Positions 53,754 through 63,090 are shown, counted from the stretch's first letter. The stretch is 64,000 nt of DNA from Phycisphaerales bacterium (GCA_016716475.1 JADJWG010000002.1:1302001-1366000); one strand, 5' to 3'. Numbers and translations are program-made. The notes: generated from the letters alone by a model not told the origin.

Positions 53754-56252
53754 CTACTCGAAATAGATGTCGTCCAGGTAGATCGTGAGGCCGGAGGGGT
53801 TGACGTCCCAGGAGCTGCTGCAGCCGAACCCGGCGATCACATGCCGCAGATCGCAGCCGGTGAGATCGATCGAGTACTGCCGCCAATCGGTATCGATCCG
53901 ATGCACCGCTGTCGCAGGAAACGCAAGTGAGTCCCCGTACTCTGTGTCCACACCGCCAACGGTGAAGCTCACCGTGCCGGGGGCGGCGGCGCGCGCCCAA
54001 AAGGTAAGTCGGCGGTAGCCACGGAGGTCGAAACCGACACCCGCATGCGCTTCGTCGCGGCCCCAGTTATGCGCAGGATGCAACCAGCGCAGACCGGCCC
54101 AGCGGCAGGGCGGACCGTAATCGCACAGGTTGGGGCCGGCGCCCCTCACCGCGAGTGTCAGCTTGATACAGGTGTCGCCACTGCGCGGGTTGGTGCGCCA
54201 GGCCTCGTCGACATGGACATCCCCGGCATCGCCCTGGCGGCCGGTCGGCGTGAAGTGGTTCTGCGGTGCGTGAGCGTCGCGATAGACACAGAACGGCGGG
54301 CGCGGTGCGGTCTCGCCGGCGGGCTGGGACGTGGGAGCCGGGTGCGCCGGGACGGTCTGCGGCGGCGGGCCGTTCGCCTGGAATGCCGCGGCAAGGGGTT
54401 TCGCTACCCGCCCCGCATCGTAGAGCCCGAAATGCGGCTCGAACGCACGCCACTCCTTCCACGTCTGATCGAAGGCCTCGAAGTAAGCGAACACGAGCGG
54501 GTACGTAGCGAGTTGCTCATAGTATTCCCGCTGGGCGGCCGGGGTGTAGGTCGCGCCGCCCGCAGTGGGCCAACCAACTTCCTTCAACCAGACGAACCGG
54601 TCGGCTCGACGCTGCAGATCCTCATAAGCACCGCGCGTCCACCGTACAGCGGCCTCCACGGTACTGCAGTGGTGGTAGACAGGATGAGCGTTGGGAAAGA
54701 CCCAATCGCCGACGTGCAGGACCCGGGCCTCGACGTAGTCGCCGATCTCCTCCGTCGTGGTCACGGGTTTATGGATTGCGGAGCGCAAGCGATCCATCGC
54801 AACAACCAGTTGCTCAAAGCTGTAGCGCTGGCCGAGCCCCTCGTTACCCACGCAGACGCCGAGGACCAGCTCATGCGCGCCTAGGGCGCGCGCGTGGGCG
54901 AGTTCCTCTTCGTCAAGCGGGTCCCAGACCCCGAGGATCACACCGCGGAACCCCGCTGCGGCGGCCAGGGGGATGATTTCCCTGAGGCGCTCCGGCTTGC
55001 AGCCGTAAGTAATCAGTCCGGAGAAACCACCCTTTCGCAGGATCGTGAGATCGGCCCGGACCTCCGGCGTGTCTGCGTAGGAATTCTCCTGCGGATTGGA
55101 GTGGGTCGGGTTGTAGCAGATCCAGGCGAGGGCTGTGACGCGCTGTTGCCAATCCTGCGTAACACGGGCCGTCTGGCTGCGCAACGCCAGCTTCGGTGTG
55201 CGGTCACTCTCGAACAGGCCCCAGTGCTTTTCGACTTCGTCCGGGTGCGCGCCCCCCTTCCACTTCTCGTCAAAGGCCTGGAAATAGAAGTTGGGCACTT
55301 GCTGGCGTGTGGTCCAAGCAAGGAAATCGGCATAGAACTGGGCTTGTTCCACCGTACCGGCCCGGCCGCGGATGTGCCTTGCTTCTTCACCTTCGGTATG
55401 CCTCTTCGTCGCCCAGCCGACTTCGGTCAGCACGATCGGGTGGGCTGGATGAGCCGCCTGAACCATGGCGAACTCGCGCTGCGTGAATGCGACGGCATCC
55501 TCGAGCTGCACACCGCGCCACATGGCGTAGATGTGCGTTGCGATGAAGTCAACCTCCGCCGCGATTTCCCTGCTGCGCGGCTCAAGCCAGAAGGTGTAGT
55601 CATCCGCCGTCGTCACGGGAACACGTGTACGCGCGCGCACCTCGCGAAGATACGGGATGAGCACGTCGGGGGCGACACGGTGCGCGGACCAGGAAACTTG
55701 GGTTTCATTGCCGACGCTGACGCCGATCACGACATCCGGGTAGGCATTGGCGAGCTGGATGGCGCAGGCAACTTCACGGCGGTTGGCGGAGACCGCTTCG
55801 GGGCCGGATTCCGGGGCGATCCACGCACCGAGCAAAACCTGCATGCCGAGCTTACGCTCATGGATGAGGCGCACAACGGATTCGGCCGCTCCGCCGGCTG
55901 CATACATGCGGAGCAGGCCCCAGTGTCTGGCGAGCAGGTCGAGGTCTTCTGCAAGTTGCGCTTCGCTGGGCTGCGCGCCGCCGGGCGCCTGACCGTCGCG
56001 GTGCGGGCCGTAGGAAATCGCGTTGCCGACCCAGCGGCCGCCCTGCCAGAGTTGCAGCGGCCGCAGGTCGCTTGGCGGGTCCGCTTGACCGGCGATCACG
56101 GCGGCGGCGGACCATGCCAACCCAGCCACCAGCAGCCAGGACGAGCACACACGGATGTGCAGCGCGCTGTTTCGCCAACCGGCACGCAGTAGCGCTATCC
56201 ATTGCAGCGGAAGGTGGATCAGCGGCGCGCGGCCTGGTGAATTGCATGCCAT
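53754..56252 (-). CDS. Secreted protein with two GH17 domains and a CBM-like module
   Basis: 832 aa from ATG 56252; the N-terminus is uncertain (frame open to 56372). A signal-like hydrophobic stretch (SSWLLVAGLAWSAAAVIAG) is followed by GH17 domain 1, with acid/base Glu183 (SVGNET) and nucleophile Glu277 (LTEVGWAT). GH17 domain 2 has Glu471 (CVGNEG) and Glu558 (LKEVGWPT). A Pro/Thr linker then leads to a ~130-residue C-terminal beta-sandwich of CBM-like character (GVGFDLRGYRRLTFWARA; ends LTIYLDDIYFE). GH17 enzymes cleave beta-1,3-glucans (or act as glucanosyltransferases). Two complete catalytic domains in one chain are unusual. First gene of the operon. Confidence 0.85.
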   Translation of the reverse strand: MACNSPGRAPLIHLPLQWIALLRAGWRNSALHIRVCSSWLLVAGLAWSAAAVIAGQADPPSDLRPLQLWQGGRWVGNAISYGPHRDGQAPGGAQPSEAQLAEDLDLLARHWGLLRMYAAGGAAESVVRLIHERKLGMQVLLGAWIAPESGPEAVSANRREVACAIQLANAYPDVVIGVSVGNETQVSWSAHRVAPDVLIPYLREVRARTRVPVTTADDYTFWLEPRSREIAAEVDFIATHIYAMWRGVQLEDAVAFTQREFAMVQAAHPAHPIVLTEVGWATKRHTEGEEARHIRGRAGTVEQAQFYADFLAWTTRQQVPNFYFQAFDEKWKGGAHPDEVEKHWGLFESDRTPKLALRSQTARVTQDWQQRVTALAWICYNPTHSNPQENSYADTPEVRADLTILRKGGFSGLITYGCKPERLREIIPLAAAAGFRGVILGVWDPLDEEELAHARALGAHELVLGVCVGNEGLGQRYSFEQLVVAMDRLRSAIHKPVTTTEEIGDYVEARVLHVGDWVFPNAHPVYHHCSTVEAAVRWTRGAYEDLQRRADRFVWLKEVGWPTAGGATYTPAAQREYYEQLATYPLVFAYFEAFDQTWKEWRAFEPHFGLYDAGRVAKPLAAAFQANGPPPQTVPAHPAPTSQPAGETAPRPPFCVYRDAHAPQNHFTPTGRQGDAGDVHVDEAWRTNPRSGDTCIKLTLAVRGAGPNLCDYGPPCRWAGLRWLHPAHNWGRDEAHAGVGFDLRGYRRLTFWARAAAPGTVSFTVGGVDTEYGDSLAFPATAVHRIDTDWRQYSIDLTGCDLRHVIAGFGCSSSWDVNPSGLTIYLDDIYFE

Positions 56253-56391
56253 GGCAATCGCAATGTAGCAAAGGTGCCGCGCGTCAACCAGCATAAAAAA
56301 GTGTTCCGTTCGCTGTTGACGGCACCGCGTCCGGCCACCCCAGGCCGGGCGCTCAGCGTGGCGGCCCGCCAACCCACTTGTCGATCACAGT

Positions 56392-56410
56392 GTTTATGAA
56401 TCAGTTTCAT
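56392..56410. promoter_or_regulatory. Second LacI-type operator candidate (O2)
   Basis: GTTTATGAATCAG (56392-56404) matches 11 of 13 bases of the core of the perfect operator O1. It overlaps ATGAATCAGTTTCAT (56396-56410), an inverted repeat of ATGAA/TTCAT. It sits in the region that should control the minus-strand glucan operon, about 140 bp before the GH17 start. Confidence 0.45.
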
Positions 56411-56466
56411 CACCGGAGGTGCACGCTGGGTGCGGAGGTCGCCAGGGCGGGTCATCGGGCACGTCT

Positions 56467-56494
56467 GATAATTCGACTCACCGGGTCGAATATC
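56467..56494. repeat. Inverted repeat in the divergent control region
   Basis: GATAATTCGAC (56467-56477) pairs with GTCGAATATC (56485-56494) over ten positions with a one-base bulge, around a 7-nt centre. It differs in sequence from the LacI-type operators, so it may be a site for another regulator or a hairpin in a transcript. Confidence 0.5.
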
Positions 56495-56523
56495 CTGTTA
56501 TTTCAGCACTTCTCAACGGAGAC

Positions 56524-56552
56524 TTGACGCCCCCGCATGCGGGAGCTATGCT
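56524..56552 (+). promoter_or_regulatory. Sigma-70-type promoter of the lacI gene
   Basis: TTGACG (56524-56529), a 17-nt spacer and TATGCT (56547-56552). The spacer contains the perfect palindrome CCCGCATGCGGG. The expected start point, around 56559, is the first base of operator O1. Confidence 0.7.
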
Positions 56553-56558
56553 TTGGTA

Positions 56559-56573
56559 CAGTTTATGAAACTG
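56559..56573. promoter_or_regulatory. LacI-type operator O1
   Basis: CAGTTTATGAAACTG: a perfect 6-bp inverted repeat (CAGTTT/AAACTG) with a 3-bp centre. It covers the predicted +1 to +15 of the lacI promoter, an ideal place for autorepression. The size and symmetry fit LacI-family operators. Confidence 0.65.
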
Positions 56574-56626
56574 TTTTGTCGCACGGTTTACTTTCACTTC
56601 AGACCCCGCGGCAGAAAGTGCTCTTC

Positions 56627-57664
56627 ATGTCATCGGTTCGTGCGATTGCCAAGCAGGTCGGGGTATCCATCAGCACCGTCTCGCGCGCGCTGAACAACGA
56701 CCCGGCGGTGAGTCCGGCCACGCGCGAACGAGTCATGCGCGCGGTCAACCACTGCGGCTACACCGCCGCGGTCGGCAAGCGCACCCTGACGGGTATCGGA
56801 TTGTGCTACACCGGACCGCTCACCGTCTCAGACCCCTTCGACTCGGCCGTGCTCGGTGGCATTACACGCGGGCTCGACGAGGGGAAGTTCGACCTCGTCG
56901 TCCTCAACATGCAGCGCGACATTCAAGCCAACGAGACCTACACCGACTTCTTCCGGCGTAAGGGGCTGCGCGGTGTCCTGCTGCGGACCGTGGCGGATCT
57001 CCGGCACATCTGCATCGACATCGCAAACGAGGAATTTCCGCACGTGGTCATCAGTGACCGCTTCGAAGAGCCGAATGTGAACTTTGTCGATTGTGATTCG
57101 CGCAGCGACACGACCCGGGCGGTCGATTATCTCGTCTCTCTCGGGCACAAGCGGATCGCGTTCTCGATGCATAACACGCGGGATCGTGATCACCTCGACC
57201 GCTTTGACGGTTACTGCGAAGCCCTGGCAGCGCATGCCATCCCGTTCGACGAGCGCCTCGTATTTCGGCACCCCTACACGAAGGAAGGCGGGGCGGCGGC
57301 CGTAAACATCGCCATCACCATGCGGCCGCGACCGACGGCGATTGTTTTTGCGGATCCCCAGACGTCGATCGGCGCGATCAAGCGGGCCTACGAGCTGGGC
57401 GTGCGAATCCCCGACGACCTCTCGATTGTCGGCATTGATGACACGGACGCCAGGTACGGGGCCTGCCCCACGCTGACGGCGGTGTGTCAGGATGCCGCCC
57501 GGCTTGGATATGAGGCGGCCCGTTGGCTCACGCGCAACCTGACCGGCGCAGCGGCCGTAGGACTGCGGCGCACCTTCCCGACCTTCTTCGAGGTGAATCA
57601 GACCACCGCTCCGCCGGGCTCACATCTTCGAACCCGCGCGAGCCGACAGAGGAGCGCAACATGA
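56627..57664 (+). CDS. LacI-family transcriptional regulator
   Basis: 345 aa from ATG 56627. N-terminal helix-turn-helix (RAIAKQVGVSISTVSRALNNDPAVSP) of the LacI type, then the periplasmic-binding-protein-like effector domain (LVVLNMQ, VVISDRFEEPNVNFVDCD, GHKRIAFSM, FADPQTSIGAIKRAYELGVRIPDDLSIVGIDD in parts). It very probably senses a glucan-derived sugar and controls the divergent GH17/ABC/phosphorylase operon and itself through O1 and O2. Its stop overlaps the start of the pseudopilin gene (ATGA). Confidence 0.92.
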   Translation: MSSVRAIAKQVGVSISTVSRALNNDPAVSPATRERVMRAVNHCGYTAAVGKRTLTGIGLCYTGPLTVSDPFDSAVLGGITRGLDEGKFDLVVLNMQRDIQANETYTDFFRRKGLRGVLLRTVADLRHICIDIANEEFPHVVISDRFEEPNVNFVDCDSRSDTTRAVDYLVSLGHKRIAFSMHNTRDRDHLDRFDGYCEALAAHAIPFDERLVFRHPYTKEGGAAAVNIAITMRPRPTAIVFADPQTSIGAIKRAYELGVRIPDDLSIVGIDDTDARYGACPTLTAVCQDAARLGYEAARWLTRNLTGAAAVGLRRTFPTFFEVNQTTAPPGSHLRTRASRQRSAT

Positions 57665-58740
57665 CGCCCTGGCGAAACCTGCTCGCCGCACCGCGGCGCA
57701 GGGGCTTTACGCTGATCGAGTTGCTCGTGGTGGTCGCAATCATCGCGCTGCTCATTTCCATCCTGCTGCCCGCCCTGAGTCGTGCCCGGGAAGCCGCCAA
57801 GACGACGAAATGCCTGTCCAATCTGCGCAGCGCCGGACAGGCCGCGCATGTAATCTACACCGAACTGGGTCGCATGCAGCTCGTCGCGAACCAACAGAAC
57901 GTAGACGCGGTCGACCCGGCGCGGACTAAGTACTGGTATACCCAAAACGGCGAGCTGATGACCTGGCCGCTGGCCCTGGCGCGCGGCACCGGTATGCCAT
58001 ACGGGAACAACTGGGATTGGGGTGTTCGGGAGGGCACCTACGCGCTCGCCAGAGAACGCCTCCAGGAGATGAACGCCGAGTTGAAGTTCCTGGTGTGTCC
58101 GAGTGACGCGGTGCGCGTGGCAACACCGTTCTACCCGCGCGAAACCGGGCTGCTGTCCGGGGCCCCCAGCGGACCCGCCGGGGCGGGGGCCGTGGAGTAT
58201 TGGGGGTTCCTGAGCTACGGCGTGAACGAGGATGTGGTGGGCTCGGACGTGGCACCGACCGCCCTGACCGGCCTGACCATTCCGGCGTGTTGGCGCGCGG
58301 GCTTGCTCCCCAACGGAGACTGCGTGGAGTGCTATGGCGAGGTGTTTGCGCCCCCGGGATTCCCGTGCGCGAACGACGGGCGGCGGCTGCAGGGCAATCT
58401 GGACAAGATCTTCCGGCCGAGCGAAGTCGCCCTGTTCACGGACATCGGGGCGAGTCTCGACGACATCCCGAACCCGGAGCCCGAGTGGCGCTTTGCATCG
58501 CTCTTGCTCAGTGCGCAGGCCAAGGGTCCGTATCTGGGTGACTTCCAGGAACGGCATGGCCGCCTGCCACTGTTCCGGCATCCGGGCGGGCGGATCAATG
58601 TGGCGCGCGCGGATGCCAGTGCGCTTGGTGTGAACGGCACGGGTCGCAAGATTGATATCCCAGGTGATAACAAGGTCAATTACTTCACGCCGCGGGTACG
58701 GGTGTCGCCCTACAAGCCGGCCGAGTGCCCCGGCTTCTGA
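57661..58740 (+). CDS. Type II pseudopilin-like protein (prepilin N-terminal domain)
   Basis: 359 aa from ATG 57661 (GGAG, spacer 6), overlapping the lacI stop. It has the prepilin peptidase site and methylation signal RRGFTLIELLVVVAIIALLISILLPALSRARE; the cleavage would follow the Gly before FTLIE. The large globular C-terminal part includes FRHPGGRINVARADAS, similar to the H-x9-DG-type ending of planctomycete pseudopilins. In this phylum such proteins occur in very many copies and may form short periplasmic fibres related to secretion or macromolecule uptake. The translational link to lacI suggests a role in the glucan system. Confidence 0.85.
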   Translation: MTPWRNLLAAPRRRGFTLIELLVVVAIIALLISILLPALSRAREAAKTTKCLSNLRSAGQAAHVIYTELGRMQLVANQQNVDAVDPARTKYWYTQNGELMTWPLALARGTGMPYGNNWDWGVREGTYALARERLQEMNAELKFLVCPSDAVRVATPFYPRETGLLSGAPSGPAGAGAVEYWGFLSYGVNEDVVGSDVAPTALTGLTIPACWRAGLLPNGDCVECYGEVFAPPGFPCANDGRRLQGNLDKIFRPSEVALFTDIGASLDDIPNPEPEWRFASLLLSAQAKGPYLGDFQERHGRLPLFRHPGGRINVARADASALGVNGTGRKIDIPGDNKVNYFTPRVRVSPYKPAECPGF

Positions 58741-58918
58741 GCCCCCATGCCATGTGTCTGATAAACGCGAACGGATGGAACTGTTTCAGTCGGATTCCGG
58801 CTGCCCATGCCTTTACAATGGGCACAGGAGCTCTTGCATCGTTGTGCTGTAAGCCACCTCGGCTGGCAATTCACCTTTGGGCACCGCAGGGCGCCACATC
58901 CAAGAGGAGGAGTCAGAA

Positions 58919-59572
58919 ATGCGAACAATCAAGTGTCTCGTAGCTTTGTCTGCCACGCTCTGCTGCGCGGCACCGTCCTTTTCCAGCGTGACCGTGACGG
59001 TCGACCCGGGGCTGAACTGGATCGGCTACATGAACGTTTTCCAGTTACCGGTAGGCAGCGGCGCGTATGTCTTCGGCAGCCCCTGGGGTACCGCGGATCT
59101 GCAGGCCGTGTTCGACGGACCACAACTCGTGCTGAGCCCCAATACGAATACTTACAACCCTGGGGACGCGTTCTGGGTGAACCCCGACGGCACCGGCGCG
59201 AAGTGGATGAACGCGAACATGTATGTCGAGGACCCGACCCTTGTCGGCCAAACGGTCGAATTCGTCGGGCACACCCTGTCCAACACGTTCGTGGATGGCT
59301 ACTCCACCCACGCGTTCATCAAAGTCCTCGACCCGGGCGCGGGCTGGGCAACGATCGCAGAAGTGAGCGTGCCATTGGTTCACGGCCAGCCCTTCGCGCT
59401 GAACCTCGCCGTACCCAACATTCCAGGTCTGGTGCCGCAGTACGGTTTTGCGACCGATGGCGCGAATGCGAATCCGGCCACGGTCCACCAGCTTGGCCAG
59501 GTCGTCGTTGTGCCGGAGCCGGCAGCCCTTGTCCTGCTGCTGTCCGTCGCGACGCTCATGCGCCGTCGCTAG
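58919..59572 (+). CDS. Secreted PEP-CTERM protein
   Basis: 217 aa from ATG 58919 (GAGGAGGAG, spacer 6). Signal peptide (MRTIKCLVALSATLCCAAPSFS). The body (DPGLNWIGYMNVFQLP, GSPWGTADLQAVF, NPGDAFWVNPDG) looks like one beta-rich domain; I do not recognise an enzymatic family. The tail VVVPEPAALVLLLSVATLMRRR, given here in sense only, has the PEP motif, hydrophobic helix and basic end of exosortase substrates. Followed by the strong terminator at 59585-59611. Confidence 0.85.
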   Translation: MRTIKCLVALSATLCCAAPSFSSVTVTVDPGLNWIGYMNVFQLPVGSGAYVFGSPWGTADLQAVFDGPQLVLSPNTNTYNPGDAFWVNPDGTGAKWMNANMYVEDPTLVGQTVEFVGHTLSNTFVDGYSTHAFIKVLDPGAGWATIAEVSVPLVHGQPFALNLAVPNIPGLVPQYGFATDGANANPATVHQLGQVVVVPEPAALVLLLSVATLMRRR

Positions 59573-59584
59573 CAGTGAGGTTGC

Positions 59585-59611
59585 ACGCCCCCCGGATCTT
59601 CCGGGGGGCGT
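59585..59611 (+). terminator. Strong terminator hairpin
   Basis: ACGCCCCCCGGA (59585-59596) and its perfect reverse complement (59600-59611) form a 12-bp GC-rich stem with a 3-nt loop, 13 bases after the PEP-CTERM gene stop. Confidence 0.75.
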
Positions 59612-59717
59612 CGGCAAGTGTTCCACCAAGTCCCCGAAGTTCAGTACATGAACGCCGAGCCGTCCGACTGCTCTGTTGGTGAAGAAGTTTCGCGGATCAC
59701 GCCAGGAGGCCAGGAAG

Positions 59718-62700
59718 ATGTTCGCACGTAAACCTCTCATGCGCTCATGGTGCGCGGCAAGCTGCATCGTGGCCCTGCTGACAGTCGCGGTCGCAAGTGG
59801 CCAGATTCTCAACGAGAACTTCAATAGTGCCACCGGGACGGGTGGAGGTACGTTCTTCACCGGCTCGGGCTTCGGTCTCCTGTCGGGCTGGGACAACGGG
59901 ATCTTCGGCGAGTCTGCGTTTGCAGGCACCACCGGCAACGCGAGAATCGGCTTCGCCGCAGCAAGCGGCAGCCCCACTGCCGGCCTGAGCGGCACTGGGG
60001 CGGGTGTGATCGAAGTCGGCGGCGTGGAATACGACCTGCTCCGGCAGGCATTCAACACGGTCACGGGCACGGGCGGCGGGATCTTCCTGGCGGGCGGGGC
60101 CGGGCCGGATACATTCAACTTCGTCAGTAACTGGGACGACGGCATCTCCGGCGAAATCGCCTTCGGTGGCACCTTCGGTAGTGCGGTGCTGAACGGCCAC
60201 ATGAGCGCCGCGGGACTGCCCGGCGGCGGCATCGGGGGATCAGGCGGCGCGGTGCTCGACGTGGACGGCGTGACGCTCAACACTGGGGGGTGGTATGCGG
60301 GTCTGCAGTTCGACCTCGGCGCATTGCCCGGGAGCGTCGTCTTGCGTAATGCGGGCTTCGAGGAAGCCAGCGCCTGGGTTGCCTTTGGCAACGCGTATGA
60401 AGCTCCCGCGCCGATCGAGGTGCCGCCCCGCTCCGGCGCGGCTGCAGCCAAGATGTTCGGCGCTTTCCCCGGTCCCTCGGGCCTGTTCCAGGACCTGCCG
60501 ACACAACCCGGACAGACGGTCACCTTCTCTGCGTTCGCATACGCCCCGTCGTTTGACCCGATCGCGGCCACGGGCAACCAGGCACAGCTCCGCATCGAGT
60601 GGCGCGACGCCACGGCGGCCAATGTGCTGTCCATCGTCCAGATCGTGGTGCTCGATCCCGCGGCACCTGAGTTCGTCCAGGACACGTGGGTCCAAGGTAC
60701 GTTAAGCGCCACGGCACCGGCCGGGGCCGCCGTAGCCCGCGTGCTGCTGTGGTTCGACCAGCCCGCATTCGCGGGCGGCGCGGTCTGGTGGGATGATGCG
60801 TCGGTGCAGACTTCGGGGCCCGGGGCAACCGACCTCAGCCAGTTCGCTCTGACAGCCACGGCACGCGGATCGGTGAACGCTGTTGGAGAAGTGCTCGGTG
60901 GTATTCAGCTTCGCATTGAAGACCCCGCGGGCAACCGGTTGTACGCCGACGTGCCCGCGACCGGTTCCTTCCAAGCCATCGGGGGGCCGTTAAACACATT
61001 GCTGGAAACCGATGCGAACGGTACGCCCGCCCCGGGTGCCTTCAACCGCAATGCGAGCTACTACCGCGTCGTGGTCGCATTCTCTGACATCCAACTGTGG
61101 GGCACGGGCGGAACGATCGAGCTCGATGATCTGTTGCTCTCCAACACGAACCCCGCCGGGAGCGCGTGGTACGCGGGCCTGTTCTTTGACGACCTGCAGA
61201 TTCCCACACTCAATCCGAATGCGTTCCAGATCCTGGATCCGAACATGCTGATCCTTGTTGCGGATATCAAAGGCGACGCGGCCTATCCGTATGCGCTGCG
61301 CCTCGAAGGCATTCGGGCCGTGGCGAGCGCCTTGGACGAAGACTTCAACACCGTGGTCGGCGATTGCGGGAGTGGCAACGCCTCCGACTGCCTCATCTAC
61401 GATCCAGCCACGGGCGGACCGGGCTACACACTGAATATCGACTCCGGCATCGAAGGCGAAGCGGCCTTCGCCGGCGTCGCCCAGCCCGTCTTCCCCTTCC
61501 TCGACGCCGGCATCTCGGTTTCCGGCGACCCGACTGGCGGAATCGACGGCAATGGCGGGCTCAAACTCGAGGTGCGCGGCCTCGCACCTGGCGTGGGCGG
61601 CACCTGGTACGCTGGTATCGACTACGGCGGTCTGGCGTTGGCATCGAGTGACCTGTCGCAGGTCACCCTCACCGCCGACATCCGTGGACGCCAGGGTGCG
61701 TTTGGTGGGCTTGGCTACTACGAACTTCGCATCGAAGATGCCGAGGGTGACCGCCTTGCATTCCAGATGCTCGCAACCGGCAACTGGCAACAGGTCGGTG
61801 GCACGCTCGCTACCGCCGTCGAACTTCCGCCGGCCAACGGCACCCCCGGAAACGGCTTCGACACAGATTCGGCCTCGTACCACGTGGTTATCGCGTTCGT
61901 CGACGCGCCGCCGCTGATGCCGCTCGCAACCACCTGGGTAAGCGACGGCATCCTCGAGATCGATAACCTATACCTCACACCGGCGACCCAGGCCGTCGAA
62001 GTCGGCCGATTCGAGTTTCTTGAACCCGGCAACACGCAGTTCAAGACGGTCGGCGGGTTCATCACCAGCGCTGACGTCCAGACGCTCGACTTGGCGGGAG
62101 CGGCCGCCGGTCTCACCGTGATCGACTTCGAGCATGGCACACCCGGCGCCAGCGGCCCGATGACCGGCCCCTGGGATCCCGCACTGCCCAACGAGTTCAC
62201 CTTCTCCGGAGGCGTCACCAGCTCGCTCATCGAGACTTGTGCAAGCTGCGGAGTAGGTGGCAGCCAGGCGGCGCGCCTGGTCGTGACTCAGACGACCAAC
62301 TCATGGTGGGCCGGAATGTTCTTTCAGGCGGTTCCCATGGATCTGAGCGCTGGCGCCGGCGACAACCTTGCCGCACTCGCTGACCGCGAGCTCTCGGCGC
62401 TGCTGAACGCCGCCGGGACCACGCTGCCTTACGGCGTCGTGGAGTTGCGCGTCGAGGACGCTCAGACTGATTCGTTGTACTTCCGCCTCGTGGCCAACGG
62501 CTCGTGGCAGTCGATCGGTGGGCCGCTCAGCGGTGCGACGCGCGGCTTCGCCGACCCGGGTCAGACCAACGGTTCGTTCGACTACTTCCAGCCGACCTAC
62601 AACATCACCGTCGCGTTTACGAACTTCACGACGCCGACCTGGGGAAGCCCCATCAACCTCGTGATCGACAACATGGCGTACACCGCAAGCGGCACGGTGG

Positions 62701-63002
62701 TCACAATCCCCGATTCGTTCACGGTGACGGCCACGTTCGCCGAAGAGACGAGCACATGGAACACCGGCGGCCAGCTCACCGTCGATAACGTATTGCTCGC
62801 ACTTGTGCCAAACTGCAACGGCGATCTCTCGCTTGACCTGCGCGATTTCGCTCTGGTACAGGCCTGTTTCGCCGGCAGCGGTGTCCCCGTCGCCCCGGAA
62901 TGCGCGTGTGGTGATCTGGATGGAGACGGCGATGTCGATGCGGCGGATGGTATCCTGAATGCTATCCGGATCGTTCCACCGCTGCTGGTACTTCCGGAGT
63001 AA
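59718..63002 (+). CDS. Very large secreted modular protein with dockerin-like tail
   Basis: 1094 aa from ATG 59718 (AGGAGG, spacer 8). Signal peptide ends near VAVASGQ. The body is built from several copies of a ~180-residue jelly-roll-like module. Recurrent features are ...DFNTVVG, a Gly-rich part, W-Y-A-G (GGWYAGLQFD, SAWYAGLFFD, GTWYAGIDYG), LTADIRG, YELRIEDAEGDRL, SASYHVVIAFVD and IEIDNLYLT. These resemble carbohydrate-binding or adhesive modules. The C-terminus has two calcium-loop-like repeats (NCNGDLSLDLRDFALVQ and DLDGDGDVDAADG). Located between the PEP-CTERM gene and the GH16 gene, it may help bind polysaccharide. Function inferred only. Confidence 0.8.
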   Translation: MFARKPLMRSWCAASCIVALLTVAVASGQILNENFNSATGTGGGTFFTGSGFGLLSGWDNGIFGESAFAGTTGNARIGFAAASGSPTAGLSGTGAGVIEVGGVEYDLLRQAFNTVTGTGGGIFLAGGAGPDTFNFVSNWDDGISGEIAFGGTFGSAVLNGHMSAAGLPGGGIGGSGGAVLDVDGVTLNTGGWYAGLQFDLGALPGSVVLRNAGFEEASAWVAFGNAYEAPAPIEVPPRSGAAAAKMFGAFPGPSGLFQDLPTQPGQTVTFSAFAYAPSFDPIAATGNQAQLRIEWRDATAANVLSIVQIVVLDPAAPEFVQDTWVQGTLSATAPAGAAVARVLLWFDQPAFAGGAVWWDDASVQTSGPGATDLSQFALTATARGSVNAVGEVLGGIQLRIEDPAGNRLYADVPATGSFQAIGGPLNTLLETDANGTPAPGAFNRNASYYRVVVAFSDIQLWGTGGTIELDDLLLSNTNPAGSAWYAGLFFDDLQIPTLNPNAFQILDPNMLILVADIKGDAAYPYALRLEGIRAVASALDEDFNTVVGDCGSGNASDCLIYDPATGGPGYTLNIDSGIEGEAAFAGVAQPVFPFLDAGISVSGDPTGGIDGNGGLKLEVRGLAPGVGGTWYAGIDYGGLALASSDLSQVTLTADIRGRQGAFGGLGYYELRIEDAEGDRLAFQMLATGNWQQVGGTLATAVELPPANGTPGNGFDTDSASYHVVIAFVDAPPLMPLATTWVSDGILEIDNLYLTPATQAVEVGRFEFLEPGNTQFKTVGGFITSADVQTLDLAGAAAGLTVIDFEHGTPGASGPMTGPWDPALPNEFTFSGGVTSSLIETCASCGVGGSQAARLVVTQTTNSWWAGMFFQAVPMDLSAGAGDNLAALADRELSALLNAAGTTLPYGVVELRVEDAQTDSLYFRLVANGSWQSIGGPLSGATRGFADPGQTNGSFDYFQPTYNITVAFTNFTTPTWGSPINLVIDNMAYTASGTVVTIPDSFTVTATFAEETSTWNTGGQLTVDNVLLALVPNCNGDLSLDLRDFALVQACFAGSGVPVAPECACGDLDGDGDVDAADGILNAIRIVPPLLVLPE

Positions 63003-63090
63003 CTCCTCCGGCGATTGAGACTGCACGCTTCCGTCGCGTGGCGACGAGTAGTTTCCCGGCCACCAGGCAGTTTCGGGAGAGAGTGGCGCC

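Noticed and set aside
54894..56192. A 432-codon plus-strand frame inside the GH17 gene
   Set aside because: Antisense to a gene with four recognisable catalytic Glu positions; no motifs of its own.
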